A stretch of DNA of 11,900 nt from an uncultured Verrucomicrobiota bacterium (GTDB taxonomy: Bacteria > Verrucomicrobiota > Kiritimatiellia > RFP12 > UBA1067), in contig CALYTX010000019.1 of NCBI GenBank assembly GCA_945487985.1, positions 1-11,900 of the forward strand. Direction: 5' to 3'. The translations under genes and the position numbers were made by a program. The notes under the pieces were generated by a model, which was not told the DNA's origin, did not search any database, and was given only the letters and a program-made list of their open reading frames with translations. Position 1 is the first letter of the stretch. Each line of letters opens with the position of its first letter. Positions 1 through 7,400 of the stretch are shown one piece after another.

Positions 1-73
1 TCAGATGCCGAGGTCGGTCAAGACCGCGCCAGCGGTGTTGACTGACCGAGTACTTAAAATCTGCTCTGAGGTT
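1..73. other. Upstream flank without a supported gene
   Basis: No start-to-stop reading frame here looks like a gene. Frame 1 reads 14 codons to a TGA at 43-45 and could be the last residues of an upstream gene, but so short a piece proves nothing. The minus strand reads SVNTAGAVLTDLGI to a stop at 3-1, but a TAA at 84-82 and the absence of a good start leave no room for a gene. A 7-bp inverted repeat (14-20 with 43-49) has a 22-nt loop and no T-run, so I do not call it a terminator. Confidence 0.4.
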
Positions 74-103
74 TTGACAGGTTACGAAGGGTTTTGCTAT
101 CAT
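74..103 (+). promoter_or_regulatory. Sigma70-type promoter of the operon, extended -10
   Basis: A perfect -35 hexamer TTGACA lies at 74-79. After 18 bp comes the -10 hexamer TATCAT at 98-103 (5 of 6 matches to TATAAT), preceded by TG at 95-96, which makes a TGn extended -10. Transcription would start near 110, giving a leader of about 30 nt before the ATG at 139. It is the only convincing promoter I see in the window, and the tight gene spacing downstream suggests it drives all five genes. I see no operator or riboswitch in the short leader. Confidence 0.75.
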
Positions 104-122
104 AATGTAAGTTTTTTCCTAA

Positions 123-128
123 AAGGAG
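123..128 (+). promoter_or_regulatory. Shine-Dalgarno site of gene A
   Basis: AAGGAG, 10 nt before the ATG at 139. It supports that start, which also gives a complete signal peptide. Confidence 0.8.
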
Positions 129-138
129 TCAATCGGTT

Positions 139-1017
139 ATGCGCTTGTGCATACTTTTCATATTATGCTCCTTGGGGGCGGTTGTCCGGACGGTGTTTGC
201 GCAAACGCCGGTATTGGTTCTATGTCCGTACACGATTGCCGGGCGCGTGGTGAATTTCGATGGAATCGCCTTTGACGCGGACGATCAGATTACGCTTTAT
301 GTGCGCAATACGGCAGGAGCCGTTCTCGCAAAAACATCGGTTTTCGATCCTGGAAGTCCCACGGCATGGAATTATCGCATTGAAGTTCCAATGGCATCAG
401 CGGCGGCCGATGGGTATGCGGTCTCGGGCGATATGCTGTTGCTCTCGGTAGTGGATGCCAAAGGGACGGTCTACGAAGGCTTTCTCCAAGGGGAGGATGC
501 CGTTGCGCGGTCGGGCGGGACGGTCCATTTGCGATTGATGCTCGCGGAGGATGCCAATCGAAACGGCATTGCCGATCTTTACGAGAAGTCGAAGGAATAT
601 GATATGTATCTGAAGGGAATTGAAGGCGAAACATTCGATCCTACGAAGGATTACGACCGCGATGGAATCAGCAATTACAATGAGTATCTTGCCGGAACCG
701 ATCCTTTCGACACGAACGACTTCTTCCGCATCAGCGGCGTCACGAGTCTTACGAAGGCAACCGACAACAAGGAAATTCCGGACGACCTTATTGCGATCTC
801 TTTTGAAGCGAATGCGGGGCGTACATATATTGTCAATGAGACGCCGTCCATTGACGGCGAAAAAATCAACTGGCAGCGCGGTGCCTTCCGCATGGATCTC
901 AACAGTGCGGCAACGGTCGATCGTGTAACCAACGACAAGCAATCGTGGTCGATACGGACGATTTACTTGCTCAAGAATGGCCCTGCTCGTTTCTATCGGG
1001 TGGAAATGGAGGAATAA
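139..1017 (+). CDS. Gene A: secreted protein with two calcium-binding (TSP3/EF-hand-like) loops
   Basis: The product has 292 residues. Residues 1-21 form a signal peptide with a hydrophobic core and a likely VFA|Q cleavage, so the protein is exported. Residues ~30-135 are rich in beta strands (IAGRVVNFDG, ITLYVRNTAG, LLLSVVDAKG) and look like an immunoglobulin or transthyretin-type sandwich. Two acidic loops follow: D138-A-N140-R-N142-G-I-A-D146-L-Y-E149, and D171-Y-D173-R-D175-G-I-S-N179-Y-N-E182, the second running into YLAGTDP. Such loops bind calcium in thrombospondin type 3 and EF-hand families and are common in secreted PVC proteins. The last ~95 residues form a second beta domain (ISFEANAGRTYIV ... 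ARFYRVEMEE) that resembles a C-terminal domain I recall from Verrucomicrobiota proteins. The exact role is unknown. It is the first gene of the operon, and its stop overlaps the start of gene B. Confidence 0.9.
   Translation: MRLCILFILCSLGAVVRTVFAQTPVLVLCPYTIAGRVVNFDGIAFDADDQITLYVRNTAGAVLAKTSVFDPGSPTAWNYRIEVPMASAAADGYAVSGDMLLLSVVDAKGTVYEGFLQGEDAVARSGGTVHLRLMLAEDANRNGIADLYEKSKEYDMYLKGIEGETFDPTKDYDRDGISNYNEYLAGTDPFDTNDFFRISGVTSLTKATDNKEIPDDLIAISFEANAGRTYIVNETPSIDGEKINWQRGAFRMDLNSAATVDRVTNDKQSWSIRTIYLLKNGPARFYRVEMEE
1008..1013 (+). promoter_or_regulatory. Shine-Dalgarno site of gene B, unusually close to the start
   Basis: GGAGGA ends 3 nt before the ATG at 1017 and lies inside the last codons of gene A. 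This is closer than the usual 5-9 nt. With the TAATG junction it suggests that ribosomes finishing gene A restart on gene B. Confidence 0.6.
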
Positions 1018-1409
1018 TGATCCTGTTGCTCGCCGTTATTGCAGCCTGGACCAATACTGCCAAGCAAGTGGTATTGGCCACGCCCGTCGAGCTGCGCGGC
1101 GCCCGGGTGGTTATGAATTGCCGCGATGGGGGCGAGCGGGAGTATCCGCTATCCATTTTTCCGACCAATGAACAGCGGCGGATTAAAGCATCGTTGGGCG
1201 TTCGCGAGCTTCCTGCCGCGCTTGCCGAATTGCGCACGCTTTTCGCGTTCGAACTCAAGCGGGCAACCGAGCGGCATGCTGGCGGGGCGATGTCAGACGA
1301 AGACTTCGCCGCGAAAAGCGTCAAAGTTAATCTCGCCTGGCAAAAGGCTCTTAGCGATGCGAAACTCCCGCCGGACGAGATCGCCTATTGGAAAGGTCGC
1401 TTGAAATGA
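1017..1409 (+). CDS. Gene B: small exported protein, possible SHD1-like fold
   Basis: The product has 130 residues. The start is taken at 1017 because it gives a signal peptide (MILLLAVIAAWTNTA, residues 1-15) and because GGAGGA lies just upstream. An in-frame ATG at 945 would add 24 non-hydrophobic residues inside gene A and is unlikely. Residues 16-60 (KQVVLATPVELRG..VVMNCRDGGEREYPLSIFPTNEQRRI, read with gaps) have the rhythm of SLA1-homology-1-like modules in PVC bacteria: a value or modification strand, a charged turn, then a PLS-F-P segment leading into a helix with a run of basic residues. Residues 63-130 are predicted helical. There is no catalytic motif. The stop overlaps the next start as ATGA, so gene B is probably translated together with gene C. 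It may be a small partner of the larger proteins. The fold assignment is tentative. Confidence 0.75.
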   Translation: MILLLAVIAAWTNTAKQVVLATPVELRGARVVMNCRDGGEREYPLSIFPTNEQRRIKASLGVRELPAALAELRTLFAFELKRATERHAGGAMSDEDFAAKSVKVNLAWQKALSDAKLPPDEIAYWKGRLK

Positions 1410-3217
1410 AGAGGTGCGGTTTGTTTGTTTCTTCCTGCTTGTTCTGCGCCGCGGCATTGGCTACCGGGGTGCGCATGAAGCACACCGTCACCTTGCAGCC
1501 TGGTTGGAATGCGTTTTTCCTGCCGGTTACGATGGCCGAACCAGCCGAGAAGGTTTTCGCCGAATGGCCGGTGGATACGGTCGGTTTTTACGACCAGAAC
1601 GCATTTGCAAGGACGCAGCAGTTCAAGACGAGTGCGCAAGATTCCACGCAGGGCGCGGTTGACAGCGGCATGAAGATGTGGAAGCGCGACGGGCTCGGCT
1701 TCAGTTCGTTTCAGTTAGTGGCGGCCAATGGTGTGTATGTAACGGTCAACACCAATTGGACAGGTTTTACGGTCGATCTCTTTGGAGAACCCTCGGCCTA
1801 TCGGATAACATGGCATGCGAGCGACGGCATAACGGCTCCCCTCAATTATATTGGCGTGTCGTCGTGGGCGCAAGCGCCCTTGTTGCCTGACGGATATCTC
1901 TCGGGACTCGATGTGAATTGGATCGAGCGGTATAGAATCCGCGGCGTCCCTACTGCCGCTGCGCCATCGCTCTCGGTCATAGGGCGCGATTCAATGGTCT
2001 CCGACGGCGGAGCGGTTGCGATGGATGCGACGAAGGTCAGCAATTGGAGTGGCGTTTTGAATGTTGAGCCAGTCAATGGAATTGATCTTGGCACGAATCT
2101 GAACATGGCGGCCGTTTCGATCCGAAACGACGCCGCCACGAATCGCATTGTCCGCATCCGGCTTGAGTCAAGCGCGGTCGATCCAGCCGGCGGAGCGGGC
2201 AATCTGGAATTGCCGTCCGTTAAATTCCTCGATACCGTCCGCCACGCCCAATGGCAGCAGAGTCTCGCCGAAACGCCTTACGAATGCGAACTCGTACCCG
2301 GCGAGACGCTGCGGTTGCAGCTTGCGGTAAACCGCGAAGAGGAGCGCTATCAGAGCAATCCCGGGCAGGAATACGGCGGGGTCATAGTCGTGGATGATGT
2401 TTCTTCCGCCGAGCCATCGTATTTCCGGACGGCGATTCCGTTTTCCGTTTGCTCGGACGGCGGAGTTTTCGAGCGGACGAAATGGCCGCGCGGATTATGG
2501 TCCGCCTCGATTCGGCTCGATAAGGTCGGGCGCATGATCGACGAGAGTGCGCCAGATGTGGAATATACGGATGAAATTAAGATCGAGCAGTATATGACTT
2601 ATATCGAAGTTACGAATGCGGACAATCAAGTGATATGGGAGCATCGGGCGATTGACAAGACGATAACGAATCGCGTACCGATTCTGGCGGCGGCCGCTGT
2701 TCCGGTCGCCAAGCCGATGACGGTGCGGGCGTTGCTTCATGTCGATGGCGACGGGAAATTGCATCTGTTGCAACGCGCGCGTTTTGCAGGTCGCCGGTTG
2801 ACGGCCGCGATTTTTCCGACGGATAACCCGATTCTTCCGGGGACGGGAGAATTTGGAAAGAACGCGAGCTTTGTCTGGAAAGTCGCGGAGGGATCGAAAG
2901 TGAATCCCTTCCGCCATGCTAAGCATCCCGACCATGACGGGAAGAATGCCGATTTTTCCGGACCTGCTCCGAGCGGTGACGATTACGCCAACTATCTTTC
3001 GACGGTGAAACCAGAGCTCTTTACGATTGAAAACGATTTGCGTCTACAGTGGGACGCGACGAACGCCGCATCCTGGGCCCCCGAGGAAACTCTTAAGGGG
3101 ACATGCTGGTGGACGCTTAAGGGACTGCGGCGCGAAGGCGCGCTGGAGATGTCGGGAACATTCCAGATGAAAAGGCTTTCGACCGACGATTTAGAGGAGC
3201 TCAAAGAAGATTTTTAA
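1406..3217 (+). CDS. Gene C: exported multidomain beta protein with HPDHDG module
   Basis: The product has 603 residues. The start at 1406 (MKRCGLFVSS...) gives a clean signal peptide with likely ALA|TG cleavage after residue 19. The in-frame ATG at 1388 would place six charged or polar residues before it. A weak AAGG site lies at 1393-1396. Residues 24-130 begin VTLQPGWNAFFLPV (28-41) and include GLGFSSFQLVAANGVYVTV, a domain I recall at the front of secreted PVC proteins (GWN..S.PV ... L..l..G.GYWV). Residues ~232-350 form a beta sandwich. W360-P-R-G-L-W365 opens a further beta domain (GLW..S..LDKV). Residues ~445-600 carry LLHVDGDGKLHLLQ, FPTDNPILPGTGEFG (470-484), H507-P-D-H-D-G512 and WTLKGLRREGALEMSGTFQ, a C-terminal module recurrent in these phyla. 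No enzyme active site is evident. The gene probably encodes a structural or binding protein of the envelope or exterior that works with its operon neighbours. Confidence 0.88.
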   Translation: MKRCGLFVSSCLFCAAALATGVRMKHTVTLQPGWNAFFLPVTMAEPAEKVFAEWPVDTVGFYDQNAFARTQQFKTSAQDSTQGAVDSGMKMWKRDGLGFSSFQLVAANGVYVTVNTNWTGFTVDLFGEPSAYRITWHASDGITAPLNYIGVSSWAQAPLLPDGYLSGLDVNWIERYRIRGVPTAAAPSLSVIGRDSMVSDGGAVAMDATKVSNWSGVLNVEPVNGIDLGTNLNMAAVSIRNDAATNRIVRIRLESSAVDPAGGAGNLELPSVKFLDTVRHAQWQQSLAETPYECELVPGETLRLQLAVNREEERYQSNPGQEYGGVIVVDDVSSAEPSYFRTAIPFSVCSDGGVFERTKWPRGLWSASIRLDKVGRMIDESAPDVEYTDEIKIEQYMTYIEVTNADNQVIWEHRAIDKTITNRVPILAAAAVPVAKPMTVRALLHVDGDGKLHLLQRARFAGRRLTAAIFPTDNPILPGTGEFGKNASFVWKVAEGSKVNPFRHAKHPDHDGKNADFSGPAPSGDDYANYLSTVKPELFTIENDLRLQWDATNAASWAPEETLKGTCWWTLKGLRREGALEMSGTFQMKRLSTDDLEELKEDF

Positions 3218-3218
3218 T

Positions 3219-3223
3219 GGAGG
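3219..3223 (+). promoter_or_regulatory. Shine-Dalgarno site fixing the start of gene D
   Basis: GGAGG, 8 nt before the ATG at 3232. An in-frame ATG at 3217 overlaps the stop of gene C but lies upstream of this site and cannot use it, so 3232 is preferred. Confidence 0.8.
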
Positions 3224-3231
3224 AAATTATC

Positions 3232-4374
3232 ATGAAGAAACTCGGACTGTGGGCATTGATACTGATTGCAACATTGTTTGCGGGGCGGCTTTCGGCCGAT
3301 CAGACCTATTCGTTTACGTATCAGGCTTGCTTGCGCGACGAGCATGGCAGCGTCATAACGAATTCCAGCGGCGTGGTCACCCGCAGCCATACGGTTATCT
3401 TGCGGATGTGGGACAAGCCGATGAACGGGACATTGCTGTGGGGGCGGAAGTATTCCATTTATACCGACGAGACGGGGCTTTTCAACCTGGAAGTTTCGGA
3501 TGAAGGCGGCAGCGACATTGACGATAAGAAGAAGTACGAAACAATAGAGAAGGTCTTTGTGAACAATCAAGCCGGCGGCGTTTACATTGGCATTGAAGTC
3601 GAGGGATCCGCCGGAGAAATCGTCCCGCGTCAGCGTTTGTTCGCGGTACCTTTTGCGGCCGTTGCCAATGACGTGCGCCAGATTTCGGGCTCGATTGTCG
3701 CCGGCGGCGACATCAAGCTCGGCTCGTCCGGCAATGTGGTTATCCGTTCGAGCGGCATCGAGCAGAAGACGGGAACATCGACCTTTCAGGATGTGACCGT
3801 CAACGGCACGTTGAAAGTCAGCGGAAATCTGACCAGTACGGCGGGCGCGACCATCAACGGAACCTTGAGCGTAAAAGAAAATGTGGAAATCGCGAGCGGC
3901 AAAGCGCTGAAAGTCGGCGGGGTGGAAATGGTCACGGTTCCGGTCGGCGGCATCATCATTTGGACGAAGGACACGCTTCCGGACAATGAGCATTGGGCGA
4001 TTTGCGACGGCTCGACCAAGAACGACGTCAAGACGCCCGACCTGCGTGCGCGTTTTGTCGTCGGCGTCAATCCGAGCGCTTCCGGTCGTTCTACCTACAG
4101 AAAGGATGATGTCGGCGGTGCGGATACGGTTACGCTCACTGAGGATCAAATGCCTTCCCATCGCCACTTTTATGTCGGAGACGACGAGTTGCAGAATATT
4201 GACAGCACCTACGATTGTTCGACCCAGAAATGCCCAACGGACAAGCCCTATGATGCGGATTCGAAGTTACGCGGCAATTCGGCTGTCTACAAGACCAGTG
4301 CAACAGGCGGAGGCCAGTCTCACGAGAACCGGCCGCCCTACTATGCGCTCTACTACATCATGCGCATCAAGTAA
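3232..4374 (+). CDS. Gene D: exported tail-fibre-like protein with phage tail-collar domain
   Basis: The product has 380 residues. Residues 1-22 are a signal peptide (MKKLGLWALILIATLFAGRLSA|D). Residues 25-153 match a domain I know from secreted fibre-like proteins: it opens YSFTYQACLRDEHG, has ETGLFNLEV in the middle and ends PRQRLFAVPFAAVAN. Residues ~155-235 are a G/N/T-rich, strand-turn shaft with an 18-residue repeat. Residues 236-292 are a tail-collar domain (V236-P-V-G-G-I-I-I-W, C258-D-G, TPDLRARFVVG). Then come VTLTEDQMPSHRH (300-312), a 50-residue insert with Cys329 and Cys334, and the ending HENRPPYYALYYIMRIK. In phages this architecture forms a trimeric fibre tip that contacts a surface. 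Here the signal peptide and neighbours argue for an exported adhesin or fibre, not a virion part. Tandem stops TAATAG end the gene. The ligand is unknown. Confidence 0.92.
   Translation: MKKLGLWALILIATLFAGRLSADQTYSFTYQACLRDEHGSVITNSSGVVTRSHTVILRMWDKPMNGTLLWGRKYSIYTDETGLFNLEVSDEGGSDIDDKKKYETIEKVFVNNQAGGVYIGIEVEGSAGEIVPRQRLFAVPFAAVANDVRQISGSIVAGGDIKLGSSGNVVIRSSGIEQKTGTSTFQDVTVNGTLKVSGNLTSTAGATINGTLSVKENVEIASGKALKVGGVEMVTVPVGGIIIWTKDTLPDNEHWAICDGSTKNDVKTPDLRARFVVGVNPSASGRSTYRKDDVGGADTVTLTEDQMPSHRHFYVGDDELQNIDSTYDCSTQKCPTDKPYDADSKLRGNSAVYKTSATGGGQSHENRPPYYALYYIMRIK
3799..3882 (+). repeat. 18-residue shaft repeat in gene D
   Basis: Two copies of a V/I-N-G-T-L-x-V-x-x-N unit start at residues 190 and 208 (bases 3799-3828 and 3853-3882), 54 nt apart. 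The DNA is less similar than the protein, so the repeat is kept by selection or is old. Regular N-G-T turns between short strands are typical of fibrous beta shafts in trimeric fibre proteins. Confidence 0.6.
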
Positions 4375-4393
4375 TAGATCCGTAGAATCATTT

Positions 4394-4397
4394 GGAG
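4394..4397 (+). promoter_or_regulatory. Shine-Dalgarno site of gene E
   Basis: GGAG within TTTGGAGA, 7 nt before the ATG at 4405, in the 30-nt gap between genes D and E. The gap holds no promoter or hairpin that I can see, so E is probably read through from D. Confidence 0.7.
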
Positions 4398-4404
4398 ACT
4401 GGCG

Positions 4405-7400
4405 ATGTCGATTCGATTTCGAGAAATCCTCAGTATCGTGGCGATAGCGGCGATACAATTGGCGGGAGCGAGTGGCAAACCGGTCTATTCGCTTTCATCG
4501 CCGGGTGCGACACCGCTTTACGTGCCGATGCACGGCGAAGCGCTCGATCCCCAGTGTGAGGCGTGGGCGGTTACGAATGCATTCGTAGCGCTGGCGGCGG
4601 GTGCGTACGACCGCGATGCGTGCGAGGAGATGTTCGAGAGCGCGCGCGAGACCGATCCCGCCGCGCCCGTGCGCACGCTCGAGTCGGCCGTCGCCGGTTT
4701 CCCGGCCGAGCGTAATAAGCCGCTCTATTATCTTGGCGACAAGTTGCTCGCTCCTGATGGCGTCGATTGGGATGCAACCTATGAGGTGTTTACCAAAACG
4801 GAAGGCATTCAGGATAATTTTCTGTTCGACACCAAGAACAAGGCCGTCTACATTATTCGCGGCGAAACATCTCAGTTTTTCTGGGTGACGAGCGGTGTGG
4901 ACGGCGTCCCAGTCACGAATTCATACGTCATCGTCGCTTCACCAGTTTCCGGCGAGCGTCCGAAAAACATTTTCTGGACGGATACGCGCTATGGCGGCCG
5001 CACGGTCGATTTGACGGGAAAGTTTGTGGAATTGTACGGTCCGTCCAACATCTTGACGAAGGTGATGGGCAAGGAATCGACGGGCGTGACCAACGGCGAC
5101 CAGGAATCGTACCGCGAAGTCGTGCTCAGCGGATTGTACGTTGACGATGCGAGCGGCAGGAAAACGCTCTATGCCGCCGGCGAGTTGCAGGGTCAGGTGG
5201 TCATGGTTTATTATGATTCGGCAACGCGCGAACGCATTGTCGATGTTCAGACGATTGAGGTTTCCAGGCCGCAGACCGACATCCGCTATGCCACGGTCGG
5301 CGCGGAACTCAAGCCGTCGGGCCGTGGGTACAACATTGTGGGGCTGACGGCTTCGCCGACTCAGCTTGAAGAGTCGGACGGCGACGACAAAGGTCCGTAT
5401 CTGTACCAGCACAAGGGGCTGTATTCGTATAGTCCGAAGAATGGTAGCGTGTTTGCGTTGCGTCCCACGGACGATACGACGCGCAACCAGACGCAGGTTT
5501 ACTGGATGGAAGTCGACCGGCAAGGCGTTTCCTGGCCGTTTGAAGTCGATGAATATCTGGTCGGCTGGCCGGAAGACGCGGTCAAATTTCTGCGCAGCGA
5601 TTTGCCGGCGATGCCAGGGCGCGGCATTCAGATTCCGGAGAATTATGCCGCGGAGATTATGAAGTGGCAGGAAGATCTCGGCGATGTCGTCAATCATGCG
5701 CGGGAAGTCGGTTCCGATGGCTTTGTGACTTATGGGCCCGGACGGTCGCTTTTGAAAATCACAGGCGATGACAACATTTGGTTTTTGCCGGTCGAATCGA
5801 TTTTGCGGACGGATTCTTCGTGGTTCGATCTTTCGGTGGAAACGCTGGCGCGGGTCGGCACGCTCGTTGGGCTGCGCGGCGGGTCGGTTTCCGGATTGGC
5901 GGAGGGACGGAAGCTTGCGGTAGACGCGAGTATCCCCGGCTACATCTACGAGCCGCAGTCGAGTCCGGTCTGGAATCCTGAAATCTACAGCGAAAGCGGC
6001 ACGGCTTCGGACGACTTTCCGTCGGTCATCTATCCTGTCACGGCCTCGCTCGATTCTTCGGTGACGAACCGAATGGAGGTTTGGTGGTCGAGCCGGGTTC
6101 AGTTGGAGGGCATGTCGCAATCGCTTACCGTTCCTGCATTGCCGCAGGTGTATCGGATCGATTGGCCGAAAACGGAAGAAGCCGCGCAAATTGTGTTGGC
6201 CTCTCAGCTTGGCAGTGCCGGCGTATCAATCTTTTGCGATGGCGCCTCGCTTGTGTTCGACAGTCCGTCGGCTTACGTCGAATTGCCGGCGCGGCGTTAT
6301 TTCGGTGAAAAGGCCGGTGCAATCATGTTCTGGACGCGGCCTTTTGACGAGACGGCCGTCGGCAAGGACAGCGCGTTGCTGTCCTTCCGAGGTACGAATG
6401 GCGTCGAGTGCATCGCCCTGGATATCGTCGATAAGCAATTTGTCGCATCGATCGGCACGGAATGCTTAAAAATTGCGGGTGCGGATTGCGACGAATGGCG
6501 GTATGTGGCTCTTTCGTGGGACGAATCGAAGGTAGACTTTTTCGTGCAAGGCGGCGAAACGTCCGCAACCGAAACGATGCCCATGACCGACTCGATGAAG
6601 GAGATGCTTTCGTCGACATTCGGCGAGTGCAGAATCGGCGCGTCTGCTGCGGGCGGAAAGACCGCTGCGCCCATGCGCGTATTGGATCAAATCCAGACCT
6701 GGAATCGTTCGATGACGCTGGGGGAGGTCCGCAGCCATGCTGCGTTTTGGACGACGGGAAACGAATCCGGGCTGACCTTCTTCTTGCCCATCCTGCGCGA
6801 TTCGGACGATCTTGTCGCGAATGGTTCGACAAACGACCGGCAAGTGCACGAGTTGGTTCTCGGAGCAACGCTGCGGGCGGTTGATTGCCTGAAAGACGAG
6901 CCTGGCGCGCCGCATGCCGCGAGCACCTATATCCAGTCCGATCATACCCCGATTCTTTACCGGCAGAACGACGCCACGCAAGTCGGTTTCAATCCGAACG
7001 AGGAGCATGCTTTCATCGAGACCAAAGACGAAGGGCATGTCGTTTGGGCGCTGCGGTCCGATCTGAATGATGCGGGTACGACGACGCATTCGCGTCCGGG
7101 CGTGCTCGTTTCCTACGACAAGGACGGAGTACGCAAGATGAAATATCTGCATGTCGTCCCGACGAACGAGTTGTATTCCGCCTTTGCCGACAGCTGCACG
7201 GTCGGCAGGCAGTTGCCCGGTCCGAAACCGTTGTTGATGTTCGACAATCCGTGGCTTGCCGAGACGTTCTGGGATTCACAGGCAAAACCGCCTTATCGCG
7301 ACCGCAAGGGGCAGGTCTGGGCGCGTTGCGCAGGCGCGTTTGACATCTACATGTATTACGCCCAGCAAGAAACCTTCGATTGGCCGGAGGGGATTCCGGC

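Noticed and set aside
14..49. 7-bp inverted repeat as terminator or operator
   Set aside because: Long 22-nt loop, no T-run, and placement well before the -35 box; it could arise by chance.
5..253. Plus-strand frame of 82 codons over the promoter
   Set aside because: It overlaps the promoter and the start of gene A in another frame, has no SD, and its product has no recognisable character.
945..1016. Earlier in-frame start for gene B
   Set aside because: It would bury the signal peptide behind 24 residues and lacks an SD; the 1017 start has both signals.
1388..1405. Earlier in-frame start for gene C
   Set aside because: It adds MERSLE before a normal signal peptide, and the ATGA overlap at 1406 is the typical coupled start.
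3214..4167. 317-codon open frame on the minus strand
   Set aside because: Antisense to gene D, which has clear tail-collar and fibre domains; the minus product is Arg/Asp/Ala-rich without features.
3232..4374. Interpretation of the locus as a prophage
   Set aside because: Only the collar domain is phage-like; all neighbours are exported host-style proteins, and no phage structural, lysis or integration genes are present in the window.
4939..6189. 416-codon open frame on the minus strand
   Set aside because: It lies antisense inside gene E, which has a signal peptide, an SD and recognisable domains. The minus translation is rich in Arg, His and Pro without domain features, as expected for a mirror of a GC-biased coding strand.
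6238..6738. Glycoside hydrolase or lyase reading of the concanavalin-like domain
   Set aside because: No paired catalytic acidic motif of the family GH16 type is visible; a non-catalytic LamG domain explains the strands better.
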